From assembly GCF_900114675.1 (NCBI RefSeq), contig NZ_FOZM01000005.1, positions 36,388 through 100,387 of the forward strand: a stretch of DNA of 64,000 nucleotides. The letters are read 5' to 3'. Positions 1 to 8,495 of this stretch are shown here, piece by piece. The position numbers and the translations under genes were made by a program. The notes beneath the pieces are model-generated. The model saw only the letters and a list, made by a program, of their open reading frames with translations. It had not been told where the DNA came from and searched no databases. This stretch comes from Yoonia litorea. Its GTDB lineage: Bacteria; Pseudomonadota; Alphaproteobacteria; Rhodobacterales; Rhodobacteraceae. Each line of letters starts with the position of its first letter. Within the stretch, counting starts at the first letter, position 1.

Positions 1-416
1 CCAAGATGCGTACAGACCCCAATCATGACAAGATATGCGTCATGTCCAGGCACAACACGATTTTCATCGGATGCGAGGTCACCATCAGAAAGGTTGGGAT
101 TTCTGGCATCCTGATCAGGCAGGTCGGTGACCGCCTCGGACCGGGCCAGCGCAATCTCTTCTTCTCTTCTATGGCGGACAAAAACCGGTTTGCCCGCCAA
201 CATGATCGTCAGCTGCGTACCTGGCGCGACAGCAGAGACATCAACACGAATGCTCGACAATGCTAGCACGTCGGCTGAGGGGTTCATTTGGTTGACGAGG
301 GGCCAGACTGCAGCACCGACTGCGACGGTGCCTGCACCTGCAGTTGCATAGTACAAGAAGTCGCGTCGCGCGGGGTTCACTGAACGATCAATTTCCATGA
401 TTCGCTTTTCGGCCAT
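1..416 (-). CDS. petA: Ubiquinol-cytochrome c reductase Rieske iron-sulfur subunit, C-terminus beyond the window
   Basis: The reading frame runs off the left edge without a stop, so only the first 138 residues are present. The N-terminus carries a twin-arginine type anchor ([14 protein letters not shown]) followed by a hydrophobic segment, as in Rieske proteins, which stay membrane-bound by this helix. The last visible residues are VCTHLG, the first half of the 2Fe-2S binding motif CTHLGC. The protein would pass electrons from quinol to cytochrome c1 on the periplasmic face of complex III. The start at 416 is chosen because GGGA lies just before it; an internal ATG at 398 is also possible. 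petB and petC would be expected beyond the edge but cannot be seen. The family call is strong; whether this is the housekeeping copy or an extra cargo copy is unknown. Confidence 0.88.
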   Translation of the reverse strand, partial: MAEKRIMEIDRSVNPARRDFLYYATAGAGTVAVGAAVWPLVNQMNPSADVLALSSIRVDVSAVAPGTQLTIMLAGKPVFVRHRREEEIALARSEAVTDLPDQDARNPNLSDGDLASDENRVVPGHDAYLVMIGVCTHL

Positions 417-475
417 TCCCACGCAGGAAGGTCAATAGCGTTGCTGACACCGTCAGGACTGACAGTGATGCTCCA

Positions 476-1150
476 TTAACTCACTTTTGCCCGGCCAGTT
501 CGATGCCAAAGGGCACCAATGATAAGTGGGGTCGCCGTCATCAAACCCAAACCCAAAACAATCCATTCCGCTCGACCGAATTCACCTGACATGGCCTCTG
601 CACCGAAGTGTGCAAGCACAAAACTTGCCGGCAAAATTCCCACCAGCGTGGCCACAAGAAAGCGCCACAAATGCAATCGGCTCAACCCAGCCGCATAGCT
701 CATCGCATCGAATGAGATGAAGGGTAGTAATCGAGAGCCAAAAACCGTCAGCATGAGCCAGTTCTGAGATCCCAAAAGACCATAGTTTGCCTTCTCTCCA
801 AGCCAGCTCTCCACCTGATCACGCGCGAGGTAGCGGGCAATCAGGAAAGCCATCAAGGCACCCAATTCCGACCCAATTGCAACGTAAATGGCACCAGCGA
901 CATGGCCGAAAGCTGCACCGCTGACCAATGCAACAGGTGCGCTAGGAATTGGACTGGCCACGACTGCGACCATCATCAAGACAATGATCAGCAACGGCCC
1001 CCATGGTCCGGCGGCGGCTATCCAGCTTTCAATAGTCTCCCTGCTGATCTCGGGCATGTAGCCAAGGACCCATGATCCGATTGCAGCGATGGCACCCATA
1101 ATCAAGATCCCGAAGCCAACGTTGCGTAGACGATCAGTCCTAGAACGCAT
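476..1150 (-). CDS. TVP38/DedA-type (VTT domain) membrane protein
   Basis: This is a 224-residue polytopic membrane protein with about five to six hydrophobic stretches. The segment around residues 55-110 (SPIPSAPVALVSGAAFG, then GSELGALMAFLIARYLARD) and the later VFGSRLLPFISFDAMSYAAG match the VTT/SNARE-associated domain of TVP38/DedA proteins. These are thought to act in membrane lipid handling or small-solute export, and the precise substrate is unknown. The frame stays open to 1267, but the upstream part is the overlap with the preceding gene. ATG at 1150 overlaps that gene's stop by 11 bases (ATGCGTTCTAG), which indicates translational coupling. Such proteins often sit beside metal or redox genes, which fits this neighbourhood. 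Confidence 0.75.
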   Translation of the reverse strand: MRSRTDRLRNVGFGILIMGAIAAIGSWVLGYMPEISRETIESWIAAAGPWGPLLIIVLMMVAVVASPIPSAPVALVSGAAFGHVAGAIYVAIGSELGALMAFLIARYLARDQVESWLGEKANYGLLGSQNWLMLTVFGSRLLPFISFDAMSYAAGLSRLHLWRFLVATLVGILPASFVLAHFGAEAMSGEFGRAEWIVLGLGLMTATPLIIGALWHRTGRAKVS

Positions 1151-1550
1151 AGAGCACCACCAAAAACAGGGCGGCCAAAAGATCATAAACCACGCAGAAT
1201 GGAACATACCAACGCGGAACCGGTGCGCCAATGATGGGTCTGTGATGTAGAAAGTCCCAGAGCGCATGGAACGTCAAACCAAGCGGGATTGCGATCCAGT
1301 GCCACAATAGACCGGCGAGGGCCGCCATCCCGAACAGGATGGCGACCAAAAGCTCCAGCACCATTGTCCGGATGTCCTGCGCACTGGCACCAAAGCCGAT
1401 ATATGCGCCACCAATCAGCGCAAGTGTCATGGCCGCAATCGCTACCGAAACACTCTCACTGACCACCAAGTGCACTGGGGCAGAAAGGAGAAACAGAAAT
1501 CCGCCAACAATGGCTGGACGGTGGATATGAATTTGAGACTGCATTCCCAT
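1140..1550 (-). CDS. Small integral membrane protein, DUF6010-like
   Basis: This 136-residue protein has four or more predicted membrane helices. Near the C-terminus lie FHALWDFLHH and PRWYVPFCVVYD, which resemble the conserved end of DUF6010 membrane proteins of unknown function; I assign the family from memory of its pattern. Histidine and tyrosine residues at the membrane boundary could bind a metal or lipid head group, but nothing proves this. It is the first gene of a two-gene unit with the VTT protein, whose start codon overlaps its stop. No signal peptide beyond the first helix is seen. Confidence 0.6.
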   Translation of the reverse strand: MGMQSQIHIHRPAIVGGFLFLLSAPVHLVVSESVSVAIAAMTLALIGGAYIGFGASAQDIRTMVLELLVAILFGMAALAGLLWHWIAIPLGLTFHALWDFLHHRPIIGAPVPRWYVPFCVVYDLLAALFLVVLYAF

Positions 1551-1668
1551 CTTTCAAGCTGAGTGATGAAGCCCGTCTTCATGCTTCCAGCGGATGTAAG
1601 GTCAAGCACTATTTTCCAGCATTGTGGCAGCCGATATGGCAGGACGGATGCTTTGCCAGCCTCGCGCT

Positions 1669-2136
1669 TCAGGCAAGCACCTCTGGTAGCGTCGCCAGCG
1701 CTAATTCCAAATCAACGATTGGAAGGCCGGCCGCAATCCAGCCAGGCCCCAAAGACGAGCCCAACATTCCTTCTGAGACATCAATAAACCCGCTATAACC
1801 AGCCTGGCGCAGGCTGCGCATCACGCTGCCGGATCTGCCGCCTGTTGCGCATGTCAGCGCAACCGGTCGTCCACCTGCAAGCTCACGCGCGGCAAACAGC
1901 CGTTCTGAAAAGCGGTCTTCATGAAGACTGATAGGCCATGCACCTTCTGCAATGCCCGTTTCTGCCCATTCTGCCCGTGAGCGTATATCGATTAAACGGA
2001 TTTGATCGGTGATCAGGCCGTCATATGTTTGGCCAACTGACCAGACATCTGCAGTTTGTGCGAAGCCGACTGACGGTGCGGCCACCATGGCGGCCAGCGC
2101 GGTCAAAGCCCTGCGGCGATTAATATGGTTCATCAT
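1669..2136 (-). CDS. Exported rhodanese-like sulfurtransferase
   Basis: The 155-residue product starts with a twin-arginine style signal (NRRRALTALAAMVAAPSVGFAQ), so it is probably periplasmic. A single rhodanese domain follows, with LIDIRSRAEW near residue 48 and the active-site loop CATGGRSG near residue 95, where the cysteine would carry the persulfide. One-domain periplasmic rhodaneses take part in sulfur handling, redox protection or cytochrome-associated reactions. The gene lies between two metal/redox units on the same strand as the EF-hand gene but is separated from the upstream membrane pair by about 120 bases. Substrate and partner are unknown. Confidence 0.82.
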   Translation of the reverse strand: MMNHINRRRALTALAAMVAAPSVGFAQTADVWSVGQTYDGLITDQIRLIDIRSRAEWAETGIAEGAWPISLHEDRFSERLFAARELAGGRPVALTCATGGRSGSVMRSLRQAGYSGFIDVSEGMLGSSLGPGWIAAGLPIVDLELALATLPEVLA

Positions 2137-2151
2137 GCTTGGTCCTTTGCA

Positions 2152-2715
2152 TCAATTGTCATTCCCGTGATGATCCGCAGCCCCACCTGCCGGCGCTTGA
2201 CGCATGGCGCCGATCCTTTGACCTGCCGCTTGCATCTCTTGTTGGGTGACTTGGCCATCGGCATCCGCATCAAGGTGCTGAAACCGGTCAACCATACGGT
2301 CACGTACAGCATTTGTGTGCAGCGCCTCGAATTCTTCAAGCGTCAAGACACCATCTGCATTTGCGTCAAACTCTTCCAACTTGACCTCCATATGGGGTGC
2401 CATGTTCTCTGGATCGCCGCCAGGCATCATCATGTACATCATGTCACTGTCCATCATTCCCATGCGATCGTCACCGGACATCATACCCATCTGACCGTGA
2501 CCGCCCATCATGGACTGATGCATGCGCATCATCATTTGCATCATATCCATCATCGCGGGATCGCCGCCCATACCCATGCTTCCGGGACCGCCGGATTGTG
2601 TCATCATATCCATGCCCTGATCGGCACCAGCGCCATGATCTTCGTTGGCAATAGCGGCCTGTGTAACACCTGCGGAAATCACAACAGCAGCAATCAAAGT
2701 ACGTTTTCTAGGCAT
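2152..2715 (-). CDS. Secreted EF-hand protein, methionine/histidine-rich
   Basis: After a signal peptide (ending about AAIAN) the 187-residue protein has a long stretch very rich in Met with Gly and His (repeats such as MMDMMQMMMRMHQSMMGG), then two EF-hand loops: DANADGVLTLEE and DADADGQVTQQE. Both loops have the acidic residues at positions 1, 3, 5 and 12 needed for calcium binding. Met-rich segments like this bind Cu(I) or Ag(I) in periplasmic copper proteins, so a double calcium/copper role is plausible. The frame is open to 2853. The second ATG of a pair (2715) is preferred because AAAGGA lies about seven bases before it. It is divergent from ccmF and lies 15 bases from the rhodanese gene, so the two may be co-transcribed. 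Confidence 0.8.
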   Translation of the reverse strand: MPRKRTLIAAVVISAGVTQAAIANEDHGAGADQGMDMMTQSGGPGSMGMGGDPAMMDMMQMMMRMHQSMMGGHGQMGMMSGDDRMGMMDSDMMYMMMPGGDPENMAPHMEVKLEEFDANADGVLTLEEFEALHTNAVRDRMVDRFQHLDADADGQVTQQEMQAAGQRIGAMRQAPAGGAADHHGNDN

Positions 2716-2839
2716 TTTCATTCCTTTCAGTCTGCAGCGTAGATATCGGAACAAATACCTCACGTATGAAGACGTCCGCGGCGTGTGTTTTGTAATTATT
2801 TGTCTGCGGCGATGGTTACAAATGGTGACAAACCGACCC

Positions 2840-2866
2840 CTAACGACACACAATGAGTGTTGTTAG
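2840..2866. promoter_or_regulatory. Inverted repeat in the divergent EF-hand/ccmF promoter region
   Basis: CTAACGACAC and GTGTTGTTAG are 10-base arms with one mismatch, separated by seven bases. They lie in the only intergenic space between the leftward EF-hand gene and the rightward ccm operon. The position suits an operator controlling one or both directions, but no regulator is identified. It could also be a short mRNA hairpin in the ccmF leader. Confidence 0.35.
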
Positions 2867-2913
2867 ACAGGGCTTACGCGGCAGACGTGCCGTGGCAGCC
2901 GAAGGAACCGTAG

Positions 2914-4926
2914 ATGACACCAGAGATTGGTCACTTTGCCCTCGCCCTCGCGTTGGCAATGGCGCTTGTTCAGAGTTTGTTGCCCATGTTGGGGGCGGCC
3001 CGCGGCAACCTCTTATGGATGCAATCTGCCAAATGGTCGGCTTTGGGTCAGGTCTTTTTCACCGCCATCGCGTTTCTTGCGTTGCTGCAGGCCTTCGTGA
3101 CGAGTGACTTCACGGTCAAAAACGTGGTCGAAAACTCTCACTCACTCAAACCTATGCTTTTCAAGATCGCAGGCACCTGGGGCAGCCACGAAGGTTCTCT
3201 CTTACTTTGGGTTTTGATCCTGACTGTTTTTGGTGCGGCAGTATCAGTTTTTGGAACCAATATCCCTGAACAACTCAAAGCGCGCACCCTGTCGGTGCAG
3301 GCTTGGATCAGCGTGGGGTTCTTTACGTTCATGTTGTTCACTTCGAACCCGTTTGACCGTGTTTTCCCACCGCCCCTGGATGGTGAAGACTTGAATCCTC
3401 TGCTGCAGGACGTGGGTTTGGCAATGCACCCGCCGCTCTTATACATCGGGTATGTCGGTTTCTCGATCGTCTTTTCTTTTGCCGTTGCCGCCCTGATCGA
3501 GGGTCGGGTCGATGCGGCGTGGGCACGATGGGTCCGCCCCTGGACGCTGGCCGCTTGGCTAAGCCTCACAGCAGGCATCGCACTCGGGTCCTGGTGGGCG
3601 TATTATGAACTCGGGTGGGGCGGATGGTGGTTCTGGGACCCGGTAGAGAACGTGAGCTTCATGCCATGGCTACTGGGAACTGCTTTACTGCATTCAGCCA
3701 TCGTTACTGAGAAACGGGATGCCTTCAAAAGTTGGACCATTCTGTTGGCAATCCTGACCTTTTCGTTGTCGCTTTTGGGAACGTTCATTGTGCGGTCAGG
3801 CTTGCTCACCTCTGTCCATGCTTTTGCTGTAGACCCAGAACGTGGTTTGTACATCCTTGGGCTACTTGCTGTTTCAATCGGCGGCTCGCTCGCGCTATTT
3901 GCGTGGCGGGCACCGACAATGGAACCCGGCGGGATTTTCAAGCCGATCAGCCGCGAGGCGGGCCTGCTCATCAACAACCTGATCCTAGCGACCGCGACAG
4001 GCATCGTTCTGTTTGGAACGCTCTACCCGTTGTTTTATGAAGCTTTGACCGGCGGACAAAAACTATCGGTAGGTCCCCCTTTCTTTGATGCGGCTTTCAT
4101 CCCGATCATGCTTCCGCTGGTCGTCGTGATGGGCATAGGTCCCTTCCTTTCGTGGAAGCGCGCTGACCTGCCCGGTGTGCTGCAAAGATTGCGGTTTGTT
4201 GCTGTTCTTGCCGTGCTGGCGACGCTCCTTGTGTGGTATGTCGTCCGTGGGGGGCCAGTCCTTGGCTATCTGTCCATTCTGGTCGCGATCTGGCTATTCG
4301 CTGCTACGCTGAAAGAATGGGCGACGCGGATCAAACTGTTCGACGCACCATTCACAGAGTCACGCCGACGCGCGCGGAATCTACCACGCGCTGTTTACGG
4401 AATGTCACTGGCACATGCTGGCCTTGCCGTTGCGATGTTCGGGTTCATCGGGTCCAGTGTTTGGAAAAGCGAGCAAATCATCTTTGTCGAACCCGGACGC
4501 CAAATTGAGATTGCTGGGTTTGATGTCACATTTGAGGGGTTAGAGCGCGTTCGAGGCCCAAACTATGTTGCAGATCGCGGCACACTTACGGTCATGCGCG
4601 ACGGGCAGTTCATCACCGAACTTTATCCTGAAAATCGCTACTATCCGGTCGCGGAAAGCAACACGACAGAAAGCGCGATCCGTTCAACGCTGGCAGGCGA
4701 CCTTTATGCATCCATTGCGAGGCCTGCATCCGCAGAGGCTGGGGCAGGGGGGGCTTTGACCTTGCGTATTCTCTATGAGCCATTGGTCAACTTCATCTGG
4801 ATCGGGTCGGTGATGTTAGTGCTTGGCGGTCTCTTCTCTCTTTCAGATCGACGACTGCGGGTCGGGGCCCCAACGCGGGGAACGCCACAAAGGGCAGCAG
4901 GTCCTGCTAGGGTTCCGGCAGAATAG
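2914..4926 (+). CDS. ccmF: Cytochrome c heme lyase subunit CcmF
   Basis: A 670-residue polytopic membrane protein of the usual CcmF length. The tryptophan-rich heme-handling signature WGGWWFWDPVENVSFMPWL lies at about residues 235-253, and the histidine-bearing loops expected for heme b and holo-CcmE contact are present (for example TWGSHEGSLLLW and MHPPLLYIGY). CcmF with CcmH attaches heme to apocytochrome c in the periplasm. It opens a tightly packed ccmF-ccmG-ccmH-ccmI operon. ccmA to ccmE are absent from the window, so this set needs those functions from elsewhere. Confidence 0.95.
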   Translation: MTPEIGHFALALALAMALVQSLLPMLGAARGNLLWMQSAKWSALGQVFFTAIAFLALLQAFVTSDFTVKNVVENSHSLKPMLFKIAGTWGSHEGSLLLWVLILTVFGAAVSVFGTNIPEQLKARTLSVQAWISVGFFTFMLFTSNPFDRVFPPPLDGEDLNPLLQDVGLAMHPPLLYIGYVGFSIVFSFAVAALIEGRVDAAWARWVRPWTLAAWLSLTAGIALGSWWAYYELGWGGWWFWDPVENVSFMPWLLGTALLHSAIVTEKRDAFKSWTILLAILTFSLSLLGTFIVRSGLLTSVHAFAVDPERGLYILGLLAVSIGGSLALFAWRAPTMEPGGIFKPISREAGLLINNLILATATGIVLFGTLYPLFYEALTGGQKLSVGPPFFDAAFIPIMLPLVVVMGIGPFLSWKRADLPGVLQRLRFVAVLAVLATLLVWYVVRGGPVLGYLSILVAIWLFAATLKEWATRIKLFDAPFTESRRRARNLPRAVYGMSLAHAGLAVAMFGFIGSSVWKSEQIIFVEPGRQIEIAGFDVTFEGLERVRGPNYVADRGTLTVMRDGQFITELYPENRYYPVAESNTTESAIRSTLAGDLYASIARPASAEAGAGGALTLRILYEPLVNFIWIGSVMLVLGGLFSLSDRRLRVGAPTRGTPQRAAGPARVPAE

Positions 4927-4928
4927 AC

Positions 4929-5495
4929 ATGGTTCGTGCACTTGCTGCCATTCCGTTTTTGATCGCGGTCATTTTTGGTGGGTTCTTTTTGTGGGGCCTT
5001 GATCCGGACCGTGATCCCAACGACATACCGTCTGTCCTCATTTCCCAGGCAGTGCCGTATTTTGCCTTGGCCCAGGTCGAGGGCCTGCAAACCGCAAGTT
5101 TTGGACGTGATGATCTGATGGGGAATCCAAGCCCTGTGATTGTGAACGTCTTTGCGTCATGGTGTGTCCCTTGTCGCGCAGAACATGCGGTACTGACTGA
5201 TCTTGTGGAAAGCGATGGCCAACGACTGTTTGGTATCAATTACAAAGACAAACCCGAAGATGCGACGCGCTGGTTGGCCGAATTGGGAAATCCATATGAA
5301 AGGATCGGCGCAGATAGCACCGGCAGGGCCGGCATTGAGTGGGGCATCTCTGGCGTGCCGGAAACCTTCATTGTCGGGCCGGATGGCACAGTCCTCTACA
5401 GATTTGTCGGGCCGGTTGTTGGAAACGACGCAGTCGCAGATTTCAGACAGGCGCTTGTGCAAGCGGGTGCGCTAGAAAATGAGGCAGGCGGATGA
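4929..5495 (+). CDS. ccmG: Thiol:disulfide interchange protein CcmG (DsbE)
   Basis: The 188-residue product has an N-terminal membrane anchor (residues about 6-23) and a periplasmic thioredoxin-like domain with the active site ASWCVPC (Cys79 and Cys82). GVPET carries the cis-proline typical of the fold. CcmG reduces the CXXCH cysteines of apocytochrome c or the CcmH disulfide so that heme can be attached. The gene begins two bases after the ccmF stop, and its stop overlaps the ccmH start as ATGA, so the operon is translationally coupled. Length and motif are normal for the family. Confidence 0.94.
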   Translation: MVRALAAIPFLIAVIFGGFFLWGLDPDRDPNDIPSVLISQAVPYFALAQVEGLQTASFGRDDLMGNPSPVIVNVFASWCVPCRAEHAVLTDLVESDGQRLFGINYKDKPEDATRWLAELGNPYERIGADSTGRAGIEWGISGVPETFIVGPDGTVLYRFVGPVVGNDAVADFRQALVQAGALENEAGG

Positions 5496-5959
5496 AGCTC
5501 CTTGCAACCATTATCTTGTTGCTGATCCCCATGTCAGTGTTTGCAGTCGAGCCAGATGAAATCCTGCAGGATCCGATGCTTGAACAACGTGCTCGGGAAA
5601 TCTCGAAAGAGCTTCGCTGTGTCGTCTGCCAAAATCAGGACATTGACAGCTCAAACGCCGGCGTTGCGCGTGATCTGCGCATCCTTGTCAGAGAGCGGCT
5701 TGTCGCGGGGGATACCGATGAAGAAGTCATCAGCTATATCCACGCACGCTATGGCGACTATGTTTTGATGCGACCACCATTCAACGCCACGACTGCCGCC
5801 TTGTGGCTTGCGCCATTCATCCTTGCCGCCGTGTCATTGCTGATCGGTTGGTGGGTCCTTTCAACCAGCCGCAAGCGTCGCACTTCTGTCCGTCTTTCTG
5901 CCAAGGAAGAGGCTGAGGTCGCCCGCTATATTGAAGCCAAAAAGGCAGGAGAACCGTAA
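5492..5959 (+). CDS. ccmH: Cytochrome c-type biogenesis protein CcmH
   Basis: This is a 155-residue protein with a signal peptide, a periplasmic three-helix domain containing the LRCVVCQNQ motif (Cys43 and Cys46), and a C-terminal membrane helix (about residues 103-125). That is the classic short CcmH/CcmL layout. The two cysteines pick up the apocytochrome thiols before ligation by CcmF. Its start overlaps the ccmG stop and its stop overlaps the ccmI start (TAATG). Confidence 0.95.
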   Translation: MKLLATIILLLIPMSVFAVEPDEILQDPMLEQRAREISKELRCVVCQNQDIDSSNAGVARDLRILVRERLVAGDTDEEVISYIHARYGDYVLMRPPFNATTAALWLAPFILAAVSLLIGWWVLSTSRKRRTSVRLSAKEEAEVARYIEAKKAGEP

Positions 5960-7116
5960 TGCTGTGGCTGCTCATCGGAGTGCTTTCGCTTCTCGCACTC
6001 ACACTGATGGTTTTGCCGATACGGTCTGTAGCCCCGATCAGTGCCGATACCGAAGACAACGTGGCCGCAGTGCTCTTGGACCAATTGGAGGAGGTGCAAC
6101 GCGATCTAGATCGTGGCATCATTTCTCAAACAGAGGCAGCCGCCGCCACCCAGGAAATCAAGCGCCGTATCTTGATGCAATCCCGCAAAGCGGGATCACG
6201 CCACATTGCAACAGGCACTAGCGGTCGCGGTGTTCTGGTGGTTGGGGCGTTCTTCGTGCCGCTCTTCGCGGTTTCATACTACATGCTCATGGGGTCGCCA
6301 CAGATTGACGGTCTGGCATTCGCCGATCGTGCAGAAGAACGCCAAGAGGCTGCACAGATCACTGATCTATCGGCGCAGCTATATGATCGGCTTGTCAATG
6401 AGCCTGATGGCGGTCCAAGCGAGGGTTGGATGCTGCTAGGGCAAACCTATTTGCGCATGGGCAAATTTCAGGATGCTGCCGACGCGTTCAAGGTCGTTTC
6501 CGAACGCCCGGAGGCAGACTCGGGTGTCTTCTCAATGCTGTCAGAAGCCCTGATTTACGCCGAAAACGGTGTGGTCACACCGCCAGCCGAAGCCGCTGTC
6601 GATCGCGCAATCGCATTAAATCCCGAGAACCCGGCGGCCGTTTACTACAAGGCAGTTGCGTTGTCCCAAAAGGGTGAGCCTCAGGAAGGATACGATCTGC
6701 TGCTGTCCCGTCTGAATTCTGCCGACGGGTTCTATCCCTGGATGGAAAGCCTTGTGGCAGAAGCCAATCGGATCGGCGCCGGTATAGGAAAGCCGCCTCT
6801 GCAATTGGCCGATTTCGCCCCGATGATGGACGCTCCCGGACCCAGTGCCGAAGATGTCGTGAACGCACAAGAGATGTCAGAAGAAGATAGAAGTGCATTT
6901 ATCTTGTCTATGGTCACCCGTTTGGCGGATCGTCTTGAAAACGAACCCGATGACCTTGATGGCTGGATGCGGCTGGGAAATGCATATTCGGTGTTGGGTG
7001 AAACCGAGGCAGCAATCTCAGCATATGAACGCGCAGACGCACTTGTCGCAACCATCGCAGACAACGATCCAAGAAGACAGGAGATAACCAATGCACTGTC
7101 TCGGCTGAGGCGTTGA
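5959..7116 (+). CDS. ccmI: Cytochrome c biogenesis protein CcmI, TPR protein
   Basis: The 385-residue product begins with two membrane helices (about residues 1-20 and 90-112) flanking a cytoplasmic loop, and continues with a periplasmic domain of TPR repeats (for example GWMLLGQTYLRMGKFQDAADAF and GWMRLGNAYSVLGETEAAISAY). CcmI holds apocytochrome c for the CcmF-CcmH ligase and is typical of alphaproteobacteria as a separate gene. It closes the ccm operon. The next gene is 159 bases downstream. Confidence 0.93.
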   Translation: MLWLLIGVLSLLALTLMVLPIRSVAPISADTEDNVAAVLLDQLEEVQRDLDRGIISQTEAAAATQEIKRRILMQSRKAGSRHIATGTSGRGVLVVGAFFVPLFAVSYYMLMGSPQIDGLAFADRAEERQEAAQITDLSAQLYDRLVNEPDGGPSEGWMLLGQTYLRMGKFQDAADAFKVVSERPEADSGVFSMLSEALIYAENGVVTPPAEAAVDRAIALNPENPAAVYYKAVALSQKGEPQEGYDLLLSRLNSADGFYPWMESLVAEANRIGAGIGKPPLQLADFAPMMDAPGPSAEDVVNAQEMSEEDRSAFILSMVTRLADRLENEPDDLDGWMRLGNAYSVLGETEAAISAYERADALVATIADNDPRRQEITNALSRLRR

Positions 7117-7275
7117 TGCGAGCAGAAGCAGGTTCTGCGCGCGACGAGCCACTTCTTAGCGATTTACTGATGCGAAAAGCTCTGTTTCCCGCATCTGGCG
7201 CGTTACCATTGAACGGTTTGGGAAGCGACGTTAGTGTTTTTGGCAATAGAGACCTCATCAAAGGGGCTTAGAGCA

Positions 7276-7785
7276 GTGCATTATCGATTTCCACGCCGCA
7301 CAATCCTGTTGGGCGTTTTGACCGCTTTTGTGTCTGGTTGTGCAAGCAAGTTCCGGACCTACAGTGGGCCACAGGTGACCCAAATACGCGTTTACAAGAG
7401 CAGGCGTTTGCTTGTGCTTGATGGTGCGGAAGGTGTTGTGCGCAGGTTTCCGATGGGCCTCGGCTTTGCCCCGGAAGGCCACAAGCAGTTCGAAGGGGAC
7501 GGCCGGACGCCAGAGGGCTCTTATGTTATTGACCGTCGAAACCCCAATAGCCTGTTTCATCTTTCCATCGGCATATCTTACCCCAATGAGGCAGACATCG
7601 CATATGCGCGGGCCCAAGGTCGCTCTCCGGGCGGCGATATCTTCGTTCACGGTGGGCCGCGTCCCGGTATCGATCCCACAGATAAGCGGGATTGGACCGC
7701 AGGGTGTATCGCGGTCACAGACAGGGAGATCGAAGACATCTACGCCATGGTCAATGACGGGACACCAATCAACATCTACGCATAG
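7276..7785 (+). CDS. L,D-transpeptidase (YkuD) family lipoprotein
   Basis: The 169-residue product has a lipoprotein signal with lipobox FVSGC near residue 22, followed by a YkuD fold. The active site reads FVHGG and then DWTAGCIAV, with catalytic Cys144. The usual arginine after the cysteine (CIR) is replaced by Ala, a common variation. These enzymes form 3-3 crosslinks in peptidoglycan or attach proteins to it. GTG at 7276 is chosen because AAGGGG lies nine bases upstream and it gives a normal short lipoprotein signal; an in-frame ATG at 7234 would add an unusual 14-residue extension. It stands alone after ccmI. Confidence 0.85.
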   Translation: MHYRFPRRTILLGVLTAFVSGCASKFRTYSGPQVTQIRVYKSRRLLVLDGAEGVVRRFPMGLGFAPEGHKQFEGDGRTPEGSYVIDRRNPNSLFHLSIGISYPNEADIAYARAQGRSPGGDIFVHGGPRPGIDPTDKRDWTAGCIAVTDREIEDIYAMVNDGTPINIYA

Positions 7786-8122
7786 GTGATCCGTTGTCTG
7801 GTCACTAAGCGTCAGTCAAAGAGTACTGCATCGTTCTCCGAAGGCAAATCAAAGCTTACCTCCTGGATCGAAATCTCCTTTATTGCCTCTATTGAAAAAC
7901 CTATGGCGTAGGGCTCTTGCATAAAGTCGTGTTTGTTGCGGTTCTTCGTGGCTTAGCGGTTTTGAGCGTGGTGAGGCTCGTCTCTGCCTTGCGCTGTGAA
8001 ATACCTGGCTGAGCTCATGCTGTTCAACGGACGATTTCACAGGAATGCTAGCTTTGGTGCTGATCCTGTCGGCAACTGCAACTTCACCAATGTAACGATA
8101 CCATCCGTCAACGATTGGTAAC
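7786..8122. other. Gene-poor gap of 337 bases
   Basis: I see no gene I can support here. On the - strand there is a 36-codon frame (7812-7922) encoding MQEPYAIGFSIEAIKEISIQ and a few more residues, and an overlapping 100-codon frame without family features. Both may be remnants. The stretch separates the ccm/transpeptidase block from the CsoR block. Confidence 0.4.
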
Positions 8123-8395
8123 TTAACCCCGGGCCTTATCCAGCAATTCAAGCAATTCTATGAATTTGGTCCGCTGGTCTTCTCGATCGCCTGAGGCAAT
8201 CGCATCTTCAATACAACGCGACGCGTGATCATCAATAACGAGCTTCTCGACCCCTTTTAGCGCTGCGCGCACTGCTGCGACTTGCGTCAAAACATCAACA
8301 CAATAGCGATCCTCTTCAACCATCCGGGCGATCCCTCGGACCTGCCCCTCCAGGCGTCTGAGACGTTTCAAAACAGCTTCACGGTTTTCGTGCAT
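8123..8395 (-). CDS. csoR: CsoR-family metal-sensing transcriptional repressor
   Basis: A 90-residue all-helical repressor of the CsoR/RcnR/FrmR family (KRLRRLEGQVRGIARMVEED near the N-terminus). Metal ligands follow the copper-sensing pattern: Cys32, His57 and Cys61, with the same 25- and 4-residue spacing as Cys36-His61-Cys65 of mycobacterial CsoR. Cu(I) binding would release it from DNA. The frame is open to 8503, but ATG at 8395 gives the family-typical N-terminus. It is divergent from the DUF305 gene, and a palindrome that fits its operator lies between them, so it probably represses that operon and perhaps itself. Confidence 0.88.
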   Translation of the reverse strand: MHENREAVLKRLRRLEGQVRGIARMVEEDRYCVDVLTQVAAVRAALKGVEKLVIDDHASRCIEDAIASGDREDQRTKFIELLELLDKARG

Positions 8396-8466
8396 GGCTT
8401 CCTTTTCGCATGATCGAAGAGAATTAGTCGAGTGATTACGGAACCAAAGTGTGCTGAATTGATTAC

Positions 8467-8483
8467 ATACCCAATTGGGGTAT
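8467..8483. promoter_or_regulatory. CsoR-type operator palindrome
   Basis: ATACCC-AATTG-GGGTAT is a perfect 6+6 dyad 13 bases before the DUF305 start codon and next to the divergent csoR gene. Operators of CsoR-family repressors are characteristically TACCC/GGGTA palindromes with a short AT-rich centre. The position over the promoter/RBS approach fits repression without copper. Confidence 0.75.
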
Positions 8484-8495
8484 AAGGAGAAGCAA

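Noticed and set aside
7812..7922. A 36-codon frame on the - strand before csoR
   Set aside because: It has no ribosome site or recognised family and could be chance; kept only as a note in the gap entry.
7849..8151. A 100-codon - strand frame overlapping the csoR 3' end
   Set aside because: Overlaps csoR in another frame, composition is irregular and no domain is visible.
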